DNA from: Planctomycetota bacterium
GTDB lineage: Bacteria; Planctomycetota; SZUA-567; H5-PLA8
Direction: 5' to 3'
Assembly: GCA_016200135.1 (NCBI GenBank)
Contig: JACQFI010000117.1
Location: 1-33,359 of the forward strand
DNA length: 33,359 nucleotides
Below, one piece after another: positions 10,389 through 17,655 of the stretch. The notes beneath the pieces are model-generated. The model was not told the origin of the DNA, ran no database searches, and saw only the letters and a list, made by a program, of their open reading frames with translations. Both the position numbers and the translations under genes were made by a program. Position 1 is the first letter of the stretch; every line of letters starts with the position of its first letter.

Positions 10389-11546
10389 ATGCGCATCGCC
10401 CTCTTCTCGTGGGAAGCCCAGGAGTCGCAGATCGTCGGCGGCGTGGCGATGCACGTCTCGGAACTCGCCCGCGCCCTCGCGCGTCTCGGCCACGAAATCC
10501 ACCTCTTCACGCGCCAGATGCCGGGCCAGGAGCACTATCAGAAACTCGGCGAGATCTTCGTCCACCGCTGCGCTTACGAGAGCCACGAGGATTTTCTGCG
10601 CGAGATGTGGAACATGTGCCGCTCGTTCGAGCACCACTTCCTCACCACGCGAGCGCTGGCGGGCGAGTTCGACGTGGTGCACGCGCACGACTGGATGACC
10701 GCGGGGATGCTCAATCTGCTCCAGCGCCAGTGCCCCGCGCGCCGCGTGCTCACGATCCACTCCACCGAGTTCGGCCGCTGCGGCAACAACATGTACTCGG
10801 GGCGCAGCGAGGCCGTCCGGCACATCGAATGGCAGGGCCTCTACATCGCCGAGCACGTGATCTGCGTCTCGCAGGCGATGAAGAACGAGGTCGGCTGGCT
10901 CTACCAGGCGCCCGCCGACAAGTGCCGCGTGGTCTACAACGGCGTGCGCCCGAATATGTTCGACTTCGAGATGGACGCGGGCCGCGATAAAGAAGCCCTC
11001 GGCATCCATCCCATGGCCCCGACGTTCCTCTTCGCCGGGCGCGTCGTCCTCCAGAAGGGCGTCGATGTGCTGCTCGACGCCATCCCCTTCGTGTTGAAGC
11101 ACGTTCCTACGGCCAAGTTCGTCTTCGCGGGCGACGGCGAGATGCGCTGGGACCTGGAGCAGGCGTGCAAGACGCGCGGCTTCGGCGGCTCGACCCTGTG
11201 GCTCGGCAAACTCGACCACTCGCGCCTGATCCGGCTCTTTAAGATCTGCGACGCGCTGGTGGTGCCGAGCCGCAACGAGCCCTTCGGGATCGTGGTGCTC
11301 GAGGCCTGGTCGGCGTACAAGCCCGTGGTTGCGACGAAGAACGGCGGGCCGGGGGAGATCGTCCACCACGACCGCACGGGCTACAGCGTCGAGTGCAACG
11401 CGAGTTCCATCGCGTGGGGCCTCGGGCACATCTGCGCGAACTTCGAGCACGCGCGCTGGATGGGCCGCAAAGGCCGCGAGGAGGTCGAGAAGCGCTTCAC
11501 GTGGGACAAGATCGCGGAGCAGACGGTGGCGGTGTATAAGGACTAG
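10389..11546 (+). CDS. GT4 family glycosyltransferase, glycogen-synthase-like
   Basis: A 385-residue GT-B fold retaining glycosyltransferase that moves a sugar from a nucleotide donor. The N-terminal half has MRIALFSWEAQESQIVGGVAMHVSELARALARLGHEIHLFTR (Gly-rich acceptor loop), FDVVHAHDWMTAG and LTIHSTEFGR. The C-terminal half has FLFAGRVVLQKGVDVLLDAI and the donor-site EX7E motif Glu297-Glu305 in NEPFGIVVLEAW, then GGPGEIVHH. It resembles the plant/archaeal-like GT4 glycogen or sucrose synthase side of the family, but the product is not certain. The ATG at 10389 is chosen because it begins the fold directly and CGGAG lies upstream; a longer frame from 10290 runs into an intergenic repeat. It is a stand-alone gene divergent from the ABM gene; no branching enzyme or polysaccharide cluster is next to it. 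Confidence 0.93.
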   Translation: MRIALFSWEAQESQIVGGVAMHVSELARALARLGHEIHLFTRQMPGQEHYQKLGEIFVHRCAYESHEDFLREMWNMCRSFEHHFLTTRALAGEFDVVHAHDWMTAGMLNLLQRQCPARRVLTIHSTEFGRCGNNMYSGRSEAVRHIEWQGLYIAEHVICVSQAMKNEVGWLYQAPADKCRVVYNGVRPNMFDFEMDAGRDKEALGIHPMAPTFLFAGRVVLQKGVDVLLDAIPFVLKHVPTAKFVFAGDGEMRWDLEQACKTRGFGGSTLWLGKLDHSRLIRLFKICDALVVPSRNEPFGIVVLEAWSAYKPVVATKNGGPGEIVHHDRTGYSVECNASSIAWGLGHICANFEHARWMGRKGREEVEKRFTWDKIAEQTVAVYKD

Positions 11547-11656
11547 CGTCCGTTGCCGGTTTTGGCCGGATTCGTACCAACGCAAGCGGCCCCATGCGCC
11601 TTTAGATTTGAGTCAGCCTACTTTTTCAGTCCACCTAACCGGAGAATCGCAAGCAG

Positions 11657-12673
11657 ATGCGCCCTTTCATTCCGTTCTTCTTCCTGCTGCTGGCCGCGAG
11701 CGCGACCGCAAACTTTATCGGAGCCGAAGACGCCGTCGCCGAACTCCCGGCCGGCGTCGGGCCGTTCAATCCCGCGCCGCTGCTGGAGAAACTCGAACAG
11801 GCCACGAAGGAGGACACGTACACCTTCGCGGTGTTCGGTGACACCAAGCACGCCAAAGGCTTCTCCGAGAAGGTCGTGCCGTTTGTGGCGAAGACGGTCA
11901 ATCCCGGCTTCGTGCTCACCACCGGCGACATGGTCCAGTTCGGCGGACCGGACTATTACGCACGGCTCACGAAGGAAGCCGGCGAAGAGATGAAGACGCG
12001 CCCGTGGTGGCCGGCGATCGGTAACCACGAGTGCGCCGCGCCGGTCTTCAATAAGAAGGACGAGAAGGACGTTCCGAAGAACATCGACCTGGGCAAAGAG
12101 TACTTCAAGAAGTTCTACGGGCTGAAGTGCGAGTATTACAGCTTCACCTTCCGCAACGCGGCCTTCATCGCGCTGCCGTGGCACTACCCGAAAGGCGAGA
12201 CGCTCAAGTGGCTCGAAGACGAACTCAAGAAGTATAAGGACGCGGGCAAACTGATCTTCTGCTTCAACCACTGTCCCTTTTACACGGTGGGCGCGAAGAC
12301 GAGCGTCGACGTGCCCGGCAAGCCCACGGAAGTGACGGCGCTCTTCGAAAAGTACGGCGTGCTCGCCGTCTTCTCCGGCCACGACCACGGCTACTACCGC
12401 ACGGCCCGCGGCGGCGTACCGTACGTCACCAGCGCCGGCGGCGGCGCGGAACTGTACGAACTCAAGCGCCGCGCCGAGGCGCAGCCCGAGGACGTGTACT
12501 TCGGCGCGCTTGAAGGCAAGTTTCTATATGTGAATGGCGGCAAGAAGACCGAGAAAAAGTACGACGTCCCGCAGCATTTCGTCTGCGTGGTGAGCGTGAA
12601 CGGCAAACAGGTAACGCTGAAGACCGTCACCGTCGAAAGTGAAGCGTGGGACGAGATGGTGCTGGCGAAGTGA
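11657..12673 (+). CDS. Secreted calcineurin-like metallophosphoesterase
   Basis: A 338-residue exported phosphoesterase. A signal peptide (MRPFIPFFFLLLAASATA) is followed by the metallophosphoesterase fold with a two-metal site: Asp62 (VFGDTKH), Asp91 (TTGDMVQFGG), Asn123-His124 (GNHE), His205 (FNHCPFY) and the GHDH box at 241-244. The first motif is FGDTKH rather than GDxH, which is closer to purple acid phosphatase-like secreted enzymes. It should hydrolyse phosphate esters outside the cytoplasm; the natural substrate is unknown. The C-terminal 90 residues form a beta-rich extension common in this group. GGAGAA about 12 bases upstream is a weak ribosome site. It stands 110 bp after the glycosyltransferase on the same strand and is followed by an AATCCAAAATC-type repeat straight after the stop. 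Confidence 0.92.
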   Translation: MRPFIPFFFLLLAASATANFIGAEDAVAELPAGVGPFNPAPLLEKLEQATKEDTYTFAVFGDTKHAKGFSEKVVPFVAKTVNPGFVLTTGDMVQFGGPDYYARLTKEAGEEMKTRPWWPAIGNHECAAPVFNKKDEKDVPKNIDLGKEYFKKFYGLKCEYYSFTFRNAAFIALPWHYPKGETLKWLEDELKKYKDAGKLIFCFNHCPFYTVGAKTSVDVPGKPTEVTALFEKYGVLAVFSGHDHGYYRTARGGVPYVTSAGGGAELYELKRRAEAQPEDVYFGALEGKFLYVNGGKKTEKKYDVPQHFVCVVSVNGKQVTLKTVTVESEAWDEMVLAK

Positions 12674-12710
12674 ATCCATTTTCGATTTTGGACTTTCGAT
12701 TTGCGATTGG
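12674..12710. repeat. GATTTTGGA-type intergenic repeat directly after a stop codon
   Basis: Immediately after the TGA of the phosphoesterase comes ATCCATTTTCGATTTTGG, ACTTTCGATTTGCGATTGG: four tandem degenerate units of the type (T)TTCGATTT/GGATTT. The same words recur at 13235-13258, inverted at 13316-13339, and at 20627-20661 and 20698-20721. The remaining 12711-12866 holds nothing I can assign. Confidence 0.6.
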
Positions 12711-12866
12711 AACGCACAGGGGCGGGGCAGACGGCCGGGGACGCAGAAGTAGCGGGCCATGCGTTCGCCGCATACGCGGGCCTTCGAGGCTTGGAGCTCC
12801 TGGTCCGGTCCATCATGGCTTAGCGCTTTAACGGAGAAAGAACGGCCGCTCCTGGCTGCGCGCGCG

Positions 12867-13106
12867 TCAGGACCGCGATCTTCGACGCGTCCAAACCCAC
12901 ACCCCGGCGCTCGCGAGCCCGAGCGCCACCGCCCACCAACTGACTTGCCGGAGTTCGTCCATCTGCACGGCGATCTCGGGCGGGGCTTCGGTCGTATACG
13001 TGAACCAGAGCCCATACCCGCCGCAGGCCAGCAGCACGGCGATGAACAGCAGCGCGAGCGGGCTCAGGAGGCGAAAGCGTTGGGCCTTTGGCAGGCTATC
13101 CGGCAT
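12867..13106 (-). CDS. Small two-helix membrane protein, unknown function
   Basis: Seventy-nine residues from the ATG at 13106 (MPDSLPKAQRFRLL...). Two clear hydrophobic segments are at about 14-36 (LALLFIAVLLACGGYGLWF) and about 54-71 (WWAVALGLASAGVWVW), separated by an acidic loop (EAPPEIAVQMDEL) and ended by RRRSRS, so both termini are likely cytoplasmic. A GTG at 13160 would add 18 residues of less convincing sequence. No ribosome site is strong. Hydrophobic patterning and the positive C-terminus argue that it is real. The family is unknown to me. It lies alone between intergenic repeats, upstream of the phosphoesterase 3' end on the opposite strand. Confidence 0.5.
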   Translation of the reverse strand: MPDSLPKAQRFRLLSPLALLFIAVLLACGGYGLWFTYTTEAPPEIAVQMDELRQVSWWAVALGLASAGVWVWTRRRSRS

Positions 13107-13184
13107 GAGCGCATCTATTCCCAGTCTGGCTACCCAAGGCGCACGCCACGCCCAAAACACGAGCCGCGGAGCGGCGAAAGTTGT

Positions 13185-13200
13185 TAGCCCCAGTGGGCTA
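13185..13200. other. Small perfect hairpin in intergenic DNA
   Basis: TAGCCC-CAGT-GGGCTA forms a 6-bp stem with a four-base loop inside the 242-bp gap between the small membrane protein and the diguanylate cyclase. No T-run follows. It may be part of a larger degenerate intergenic repeat; a role is not evident. Confidence 0.35.
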
Positions 13201-13234
13201 TCACCTGTCGCGGCATCCGCCGCTTTTACAGCGC

Positions 13235-13339
13235 ATTTCCGATTTTGGATTTCCGATTGGACTGCTTCCGTCTGGGATTGCTAATCCACCGTAACCATCG
13301 TGGCCCATGCCGTTAAATCGAAAATCCAAAATCGGAAAT
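13235..13339. repeat. 24-bp inverted repeat pair of the ATTTCCGATTTTGGATT family
   Basis: Bases 13235-13258 match the reverse complement of 13316-13339 at 23 of 24 positions, with a 57-base centre. The right arm ends 10 bp from the 3' end of the diguanylate cyclase. The words are the same as in the repeats at 12674-12710 and 20627-20721, so this is one dispersed intergenic family. Without a T-run it is not a standard terminator. Confidence 0.8.
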
Positions 13340-13348
13340 CGAAAATGC

Positions 13349-15073
13349 CTAGGCTACCGCCGCGTGCTTCTTGGTCGGGTCCACGGGCGGGGCGGTTCGC
13401 TTCACTTCGAGCGGGTCGGGGAGGTCGGGGCGCCAGGGCGTGACGCGGTTGCGGCCGCCGTGCTTGCTGGCGTAGAGCGCGCGGTCGGCGCGCGAGATGA
13501 GTTGTTCCGCCGTCAGGCCATGGCGGTGGAGCGCGATGCCGAGCGAGATCGTGATGGGGATCGTCTGGCCCTTCTCGCCCAGGAAGACGGTCTTTTCGAC
13601 GGCCGCGCGCAGGCGTTCGGCGGTCTGTTCCGCGGCTTCCTGCGACGCGCCGGGCATCAGCACGGCCATCTCTTCGCCGCCGTAGCGGAAGGCCTGGTCG
13701 CCCGCACGCAGACCCTTGCGCAGCACGGAGGCGACATGCTTGAGGACCAGATCGCCGGAGAGATGCCCATGCGTGTCGTTGACCTTCTTGAAGTGATCGA
13801 TGTCGAGCAGCACCAGCGCGAAGGGCTTGCCGAGGCCGCCGCCGGCCGCGGCTTGGGCGCGCAGGTCTTCCATCGTGGCCAGGAAGTGGCGCTTGATGAA
13901 GAGGCCCGTGAGCTGGTCGGTGATGGCCTTGCGGTCGTCCTGGTCCTTCTTCATGGCCAGCGCGATGTGCTTGGCGGACTCGATGAGCATCTCCTCGAGC
14001 GTCTCCGCGATCGGGCCGTCGAAGCCGTCGGCCGCGCGGCGGATGCGCAGCACGCCCACCGGGCGCTGGTCGGCGATCAGCGGCACGCAGAGCAGCAGCG
14101 TCTCGTCGCCGGCGGCCTGCCGGGCGAGCAGCGTCGGCACGCGTTCGTGGACCGTGCGGCGCTGTTCGAGCGCCTGGGCGGCGTGGCGGCAGGCGGGCGG
14201 GCCGTAGTCGAGCCTTAAGAGCAGCGACTCGATGAGTTCGCTGGGGTTCTGCCGCGTCAGGCCCGGTTCGTGCGGCGAGACCGTGCGCTGCCACGTGAGC
14301 CGCGCCAGGACCGTCTCGCCCGAGACGATCTGGCCTTCGGCGAACGCCTTGCAGCCCTCGCTGACGAGCGTCGCGTCGCGGGCTTTGGGCGCCTTCACGG
14401 CGCCGCTGCCGTTCGAGCCTTCATGCAGGCGCTCCATCGCGGCCGGATCGAACGCGGCAAAGATCTCCTCGTCTTGAGACGACCGCAGGTAGGCCGCCGG
14501 GTGCACGCGCGGCGGGCCCTCTGCCGACGCGGCAAAGAGCGCGACCTCGCGGGCCTCGAAAGTGTCGCTCACCAACGTCAGGATGCGGTGCAACCGGTCG
14601 AAGTGTTCGGGGATGGAGGTGGAACGGTGGATCTCGCGCATGAGCGCCAGGCCCTCAGCCTGCGCGCGCAGGCGGCGGGATTGCAGCAGGGCCAGATCGC
14701 GTTCGGCCTGGGCGCGGTGCGCCTGCGCGATCGCGCGCTCGGTCTCGCGGCGCTGCGCGAAAAGTTCAATGCTGGCAAAGAGCACGCCCAGCCCCGCGCC
14801 CGCCACCAGCAGCGCCGTGGTGAGCGTCGCGCCGGCCATGGGCCCGGCCGGCAGGCTGCCCAGCCTGAGCGAGTTCGCGGCGCTCAAGATACCGCAGACG
14901 AGCAGCAGCAGCCCCGCGACGAACGGCGCGAGCGCCTCAATGGCGCGGACGGCGGGATGGGTGCGCGGAGCGGTGGAACTCATGGAGCCAGAAGGCTTCC
15001 TCAAACGGTACGCAAAGATCCTCATGGCGCGCGACGAGGACAAGCACTCACCGCAGGGCCGTGAAAGGTCCAT
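13349..15073 (-). CDS. Membrane diguanylate cyclase with GAF-like sensor and GGDEF domain
   Basis: A 574-residue protein that should make cyclic di-GMP from two GTP. Two TM helices at about 47-68 and 79-104 anchor it, a coiled coil spans about 105-145, and a GAF-like domain lies at about 150-372. GGDEF follows: LTGLF, Asp424-Ile-Asp in VLLDIDHFKKVNDTHGH, and the signature GGEEM at 465-469 in place of GGEEF. The inhibitory I-site RAGD (456-459) stands five residues before the signature, so product inhibition is expected. GGEEM is a rare variant; the two acidic residues are kept, so activity is likely but should not be taken for granted. The start is unsure: ATGs at 15073, 15025 and 14983 lack a strong ribosome site, and 14983 gives the most natural N-terminus. 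A c-di-GMP-related HD-GYP-PilZ gene lies 4 kb away. Confidence 0.92.
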   Translation of the reverse strand: MDLSRPCGECLSSSRAMRIFAYRLRKPSGSMSSTAPRTHPAVRAIEALAPFVAGLLLLVCGILSAANSLRLGSLPAGPMAGATLTTALLVAGAGLGVLFASIELFAQRRETERAIAQAHRAQAERDLALLQSRRLRAQAEGLALMREIHRSTSIPEHFDRLHRILTLVSDTFEAREVALFAASAEGPPRVHPAAYLRSSQDEEIFAAFDPAAMERLHEGSNGSGAVKAPKARDATLVSEGCKAFAEGQIVSGETVLARLTWQRTVSPHEPGLTRQNPSELIESLLLRLDYGPPACRHAAQALEQRRTVHERVPTLLARQAAGDETLLLCVPLIADQRPVGVLRIRRAADGFDGPIAETLEEMLIESAKHIALAMKKDQDDRKAITDQLTGLFIKRHFLATMEDLRAQAAAGGGLGKPFALVLLDIDHFKKVNDTHGHLSGDLVLKHVASVLRKGLRAGDQAFRYGGEEMAVLMPGASQEAAEQTAERLRAAVEKTVFLGEKGQTIPITISLGIALHRHGLTAEQLISRADRALYASKHGGRNRVTPWRPDLPDPLEVKRTAPPVDPTKKHAAVA

Positions 15074-15146
15074 CCAGGTACATCGAAACCTTATTCATAA
15101 CATCGTGCAGTTAAGCCGAAGACTTGAATGAATCGGTGCGGCGAGG

Positions 15147-15551
15147 TTACTCGTTGCTGCGAGTGGTCACCAGCGGTTCGAGGCGCTGGGTCATGGCCTT
15201 GGAGATGCCGCGGATGGCCGAGAGTTCGTCCACCGCGAGGAACGGCCCGTGGCTCTCGCGGTACTCCACGATCTTGCGCGCCTTTGCGGCTCCGATGCCG
15301 GGCAGGAGTTCCAGTTCGGCGGCGCTGGCATGGTTCAGGTTGAGGCGCGCCGGAGAAGGCACGCCTTTCGAAGCGGGCGCAGAAGGGGACTCGAGGCGCA
15401 CGGACACCACTTCGGCGTCGCGCGCGGCGCGCTCGTAGCGCGCCGCCAGACTCAAGACCGGCACGAGCAGCACGACCGCGGACCACGCGAGGAGTTCGCC
15501 CGGAGCGAGGGCAAGGGGCGCGGGCGCGTTCGGGACGCCGGGTGCGTTCAT
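15147..15551 (-). CDS. ComEA-like helix-hairpin-helix protein with membrane anchor
   Basis: A 134-residue protein with one N-terminal hydrophobic helix at about 19-37 (LLAWSAVVLLVPVLSLAA), a spacer, and a C-terminal double helix-hairpin-helix DNA-binding domain: LNLNHASAAELELLPGIGAAKARKIVEYRESHGPF (first hairpin LPGIG) and IRGISKAMTQRLEPL. This layout is that of ComEA, which binds incoming DNA at the cell surface during transformation. Similar small proteins also occur in genomes without proven competence. The ATG at 15551 is chosen over a TTG at 15590. It follows 73 bp upstream of the diguanylate cyclase on the same strand and is divergent from the oxidoreductase. No other com gene is in the window, so competence is only a possibility. 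Confidence 0.87.
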   Translation of the reverse strand: MNAPGVPNAPAPLALAPGELLAWSAVVLLVPVLSLAARYERAARDAEVVSVRLESPSAPASKGVPSPARLNLNHASAAELELLPGIGAAKARKIVEYRESHGPFLAVDELSAIRGISKAMTQRLEPLVTTRSNE

Positions 15552-15707
15552 ACCGGCCGCGATTACAGCGCGAGACGGCGGGCGGGTCAAGGGCCGCCGC
15601 GCGCGCGAGTTTTCCCTGGCGCAGGGAGAACCTCGTGTTACGATTCAAAAGTACGCGCTTTCAAAGCGAAAGCATCCTTCTTCCAACCTCCGGAGGCATG
15701 AAACTTC

Positions 15708-16769
15708 ATGGGCGCAGCGCAGAATACCGGGCCGGTCAAGGTCGCCATCGCGGGGCTCGGCCGCGCGGGCTGGAGCATCCACGCCATGGGCCTGAAGGGC
15801 CGGCAGGATTTCCAGGTCGTCGCCGCCATCGACAAGCAGCCCGAGCGGCGCGCGGAGGCCGAGCAGACCTTCCCCGGCTGCAAGGGCTATGAGGAATGGA
15901 AGGACTTCCTCGCCAATCCCAACGGGGCGGAACTGGCCATCATTGCGACGCAGTCCGTGGCGCACGGTCCGATGTCCATCGAGGCCCTCAAGACCGGCCT
16001 GCACGTGCTGGTCGAGAAGCCCATGGCCATGAACGTGAAGGAAGCGGACCAGATGATCGCCGCGGCCAAGAAGGCCAAGCGCATCCTGTCCATCCACCAG
16101 AATTACCGCGCGCACCCTGAGTTCAACCACCTCAAGTCGATCGTCGAGTCCGGGATTCTGGGCAAGATCGTGGAACTCAAAAACTCCAGCGTGCACTTCG
16201 CCCGGCGCAACGACTGGCAGACCCTGCGCAAGTACGGCGGCGGAACGCTCAACAACACCTGCCCGCACACCATCGACCAGTGCCTCCAGTTGCTCGGCAG
16301 CCCAGTCATGGATGTCTGGGGCGACCTGCAGAAGACGATCACCTCCGGCAACGCCGAAGACCACGTCAAGGTCCTCATCCGCGGCAAGAACGGCGCGGTG
16401 GTGGACATGGAAGTCACGAGCTGCTGCGCGGTCAAGCAGCCGCAATGGCTCATCATGGGCACGCTGTGCACGCTGGTCAGGGAAGGGGACGAGTTCGTCA
16501 TCCGCTACCTCGACCCGGCCAAACTCCCGCCGCTTAAAGTGGTGGACTCCATTGCCGTGCCCGATCGCAAGTACGGGGTCATCGGTGGCGAGACTTTGGA
16601 GTGGCAAGAGAAGAAGGTCCAGGCCGCCGACCCGGCATATAAGCTCGACTTCTACGGCTGCTTGTACGATTCAATCCGCAACAAGAAGAAGCTCCTGGTA
16701 ACGCCGGAGAGTGTCCGCGAGGTTATCCGAGTCATCGCGCTGTCTCGCAAGGGGACCAAGTTTCCCTAA
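15708..16769 (+). CDS. Gfo/Idh/MocA family NAD(P)-dependent oxidoreductase
   Basis: A 353-residue cytosolic dehydrogenase of the Gfo/Idh/MocA type, which oxidises or reduces sugars, inositols or their derivatives with NAD(P). The Rossmann motif is AIAGLGRAGWSIHAMG at 14-29, the second strand ends in AAIDKQ, and the catalytic-lysine motif is VEKPMAM with Lys104. The C-terminal domain has KIVELKNSS, GGGTLNNTCPHTIDQCLQLLG (the usual GG-L-D-G-H-DL region, with His at the proton-transfer position) and a beta sheet. GGAGG at 15690-15694 precedes the ATG at 11 bp. A strong terminator follows at 16793, so it is transcribed alone. The substrate is unknown. Confidence 0.93.
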   Translation: MGAAQNTGPVKVAIAGLGRAGWSIHAMGLKGRQDFQVVAAIDKQPERRAEAEQTFPGCKGYEEWKDFLANPNGAELAIIATQSVAHGPMSIEALKTGLHVLVEKPMAMNVKEADQMIAAAKKAKRILSIHQNYRAHPEFNHLKSIVESGILGKIVELKNSSVHFARRNDWQTLRKYGGGTLNNTCPHTIDQCLQLLGSPVMDVWGDLQKTITSGNAEDHVKVLIRGKNGAVVDMEVTSCCAVKQPQWLIMGTLCTLVREGDEFVIRYLDPAKLPPLKVVDSIAVPDRKYGVIGGETLEWQEKKVQAADPAYKLDFYGCLYDSIRNKKKLLVTPESVREVIRVIALSRKGTKFP

Positions 16770-16792
16770 GCATTAGCCAGAAAATGCACTTG

Positions 16793-16837
16793 AGACCTAA
16801 GTGGAACTCCATTGAGGAGCTTCATTTAGGTCTTTTT
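16793..16837 (+). terminator. Rho-independent terminator after the oxidoreductase
   Basis: AGACCTAA (16793-16800) pairs with TTAGGTCT (16826-16833). The stem continues with two G-U pairs and one mismatch to CTCC/GGAG, closing on a five-base loop near 16811-16815, and is followed by TTTTT to 16837. It is 24 bp past the stop codon. The rest of the gap to 17016 holds no gene that I can see. Confidence 0.88.
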
Positions 16838-17016
16838 CATGTTTTAGATACCGAAAAAACTTGAATTTCGCATTCCGTTAGCCGAAAAAGCCCTTGAGAT
16901 TGCGCTGTGAATTGTGCGTGGTGTGTAGGGTCTATCACTTGTGCATTTTGTGCTGAAGAGCGATGTCCCTTAGCCGTCGCTTGGACAACAGGGGGAAGTT
17001 TAAGGAGGAGAGGATC

Positions 17017-17595
17017 ATGAAGTGCAACCTGTGCTGTAAGTGGCCGATGGTAGGGCTGGTCGTAGTGGGCTTGGTCGGGCTCGCGGGTTCGAGCGCCTTG
17101 CTCGCCGGCGGCAATTACGTCCAGAAGCTTCCGGTCTTCAAGCTGAAGGATCCGGGCGATACGGAGCACAGCCAAGATGCGGTGCTCAAGACCGCCAAGA
17201 AGGGGCTGGTCGTGGTTGTCACGATCCCGAACGCCAAGCACGGGACGCAGCAGAGTTCCTGGCAGAGCAAGCTGATGAAGAAGGATTGGCCGGCCGAGCA
17301 GTTCAACATGATCATGCTGGAAGACCTGAGCCAGTCCGGTTCGGTGAAGGACAAGGCGCTGGACGGGATGAAGAAGAACTTCAAGCCCGAGAAGCAGCCG
17401 TTGCTCCTGATCGACTACACGGGCGACGTGCGCAAGTCCTTCAACGTCCCGCAGGACACCACCGTGCTGCTGGTCTTCGACAAGGACGGACAGCTCGTTC
17501 ACGCGGAAGACGAGCAGAGCACCAACGAAGAGTCGCAGCCCACGCCCGAAGCCGTGCAGCGCGTGCAGAAGGTCATCAAGAACCTGACCAAGTAA
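17017..17595 (+). CDS. Secreted thioredoxin/redoxin-fold protein without redox cysteines
   Basis: A 192-residue protein from the ATG at 17017, fixed by AAGGAGG eight bases upstream. The signal segment is at about 9-31 (hydrophobic VGLVVVGLVGLAG, then SSALLAGG). The body has the redoxin order: KLPVFKLKDPGD at the start, the strand GLVVVVTIPN, a helix with WQSKLMKKDWP, then PLLLIDYTGDVRKSFNVPQDTTVLLVFDKDGQLVHAE, which is the usual cis-Pro/strand region of YtfJ- or AhpC/TSA-like domains. All cysteines (Cys3, 6 and 7) are in the signal segment; where CxxC is expected there is NAKHG. A disulfide role is therefore unlikely. The last 30 residues are helical and acidic. It is followed by a strong terminator. 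Confidence 0.82.
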   Translation: MKCNLCCKWPMVGLVVVGLVGLAGSSALLAGGNYVQKLPVFKLKDPGDTEHSQDAVLKTAKKGLVVVVTIPNAKHGTQQSSWQSKLMKKDWPAEQFNMIMLEDLSQSGSVKDKALDGMKKNFKPEKQPLLLIDYTGDVRKSFNVPQDTTVLLVFDKDGQLVHAEDEQSTNEESQPTPEAVQRVQKVIKNLTK

Positions 17596-17625
17596 GGCCG
17601 TACGATTTTAGGTTTGGAATGGAAG

Positions 17626-17655
17626 GGCGCGGCTCTACGCCGCGCCTTTTCTTTT
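17626..17655 (+). terminator. Rho-independent terminator after the redoxin-fold gene
   Basis: GGCGCGGC (17626-17633) pairs perfectly with GCCGCGCC (17639-17646) around the loop TCTAC, followed by TTTTCTTTTT to 17656. It sits between two converging genes; on the minus strand no T-run follows, so it acts on the plus transcript. Confidence 0.9.

Noticed and set aside
10074..11585. A 503-codon minus-strand open frame opposite the glycosyltransferase
   Set aside because: It is fully antisense to a gene with clear GT4 motifs, and its sequence is the Arg/Ala/His-rich kind expected from the reverse of GC-rich codons.
12524..13015. A minus-strand open frame opposite the phosphoesterase 3' end and the following gap
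   Set aside because: It includes the intergenic repeat and an Arg/Pro-rich sequence with no recognisable domain; composition is like other shadow frames.
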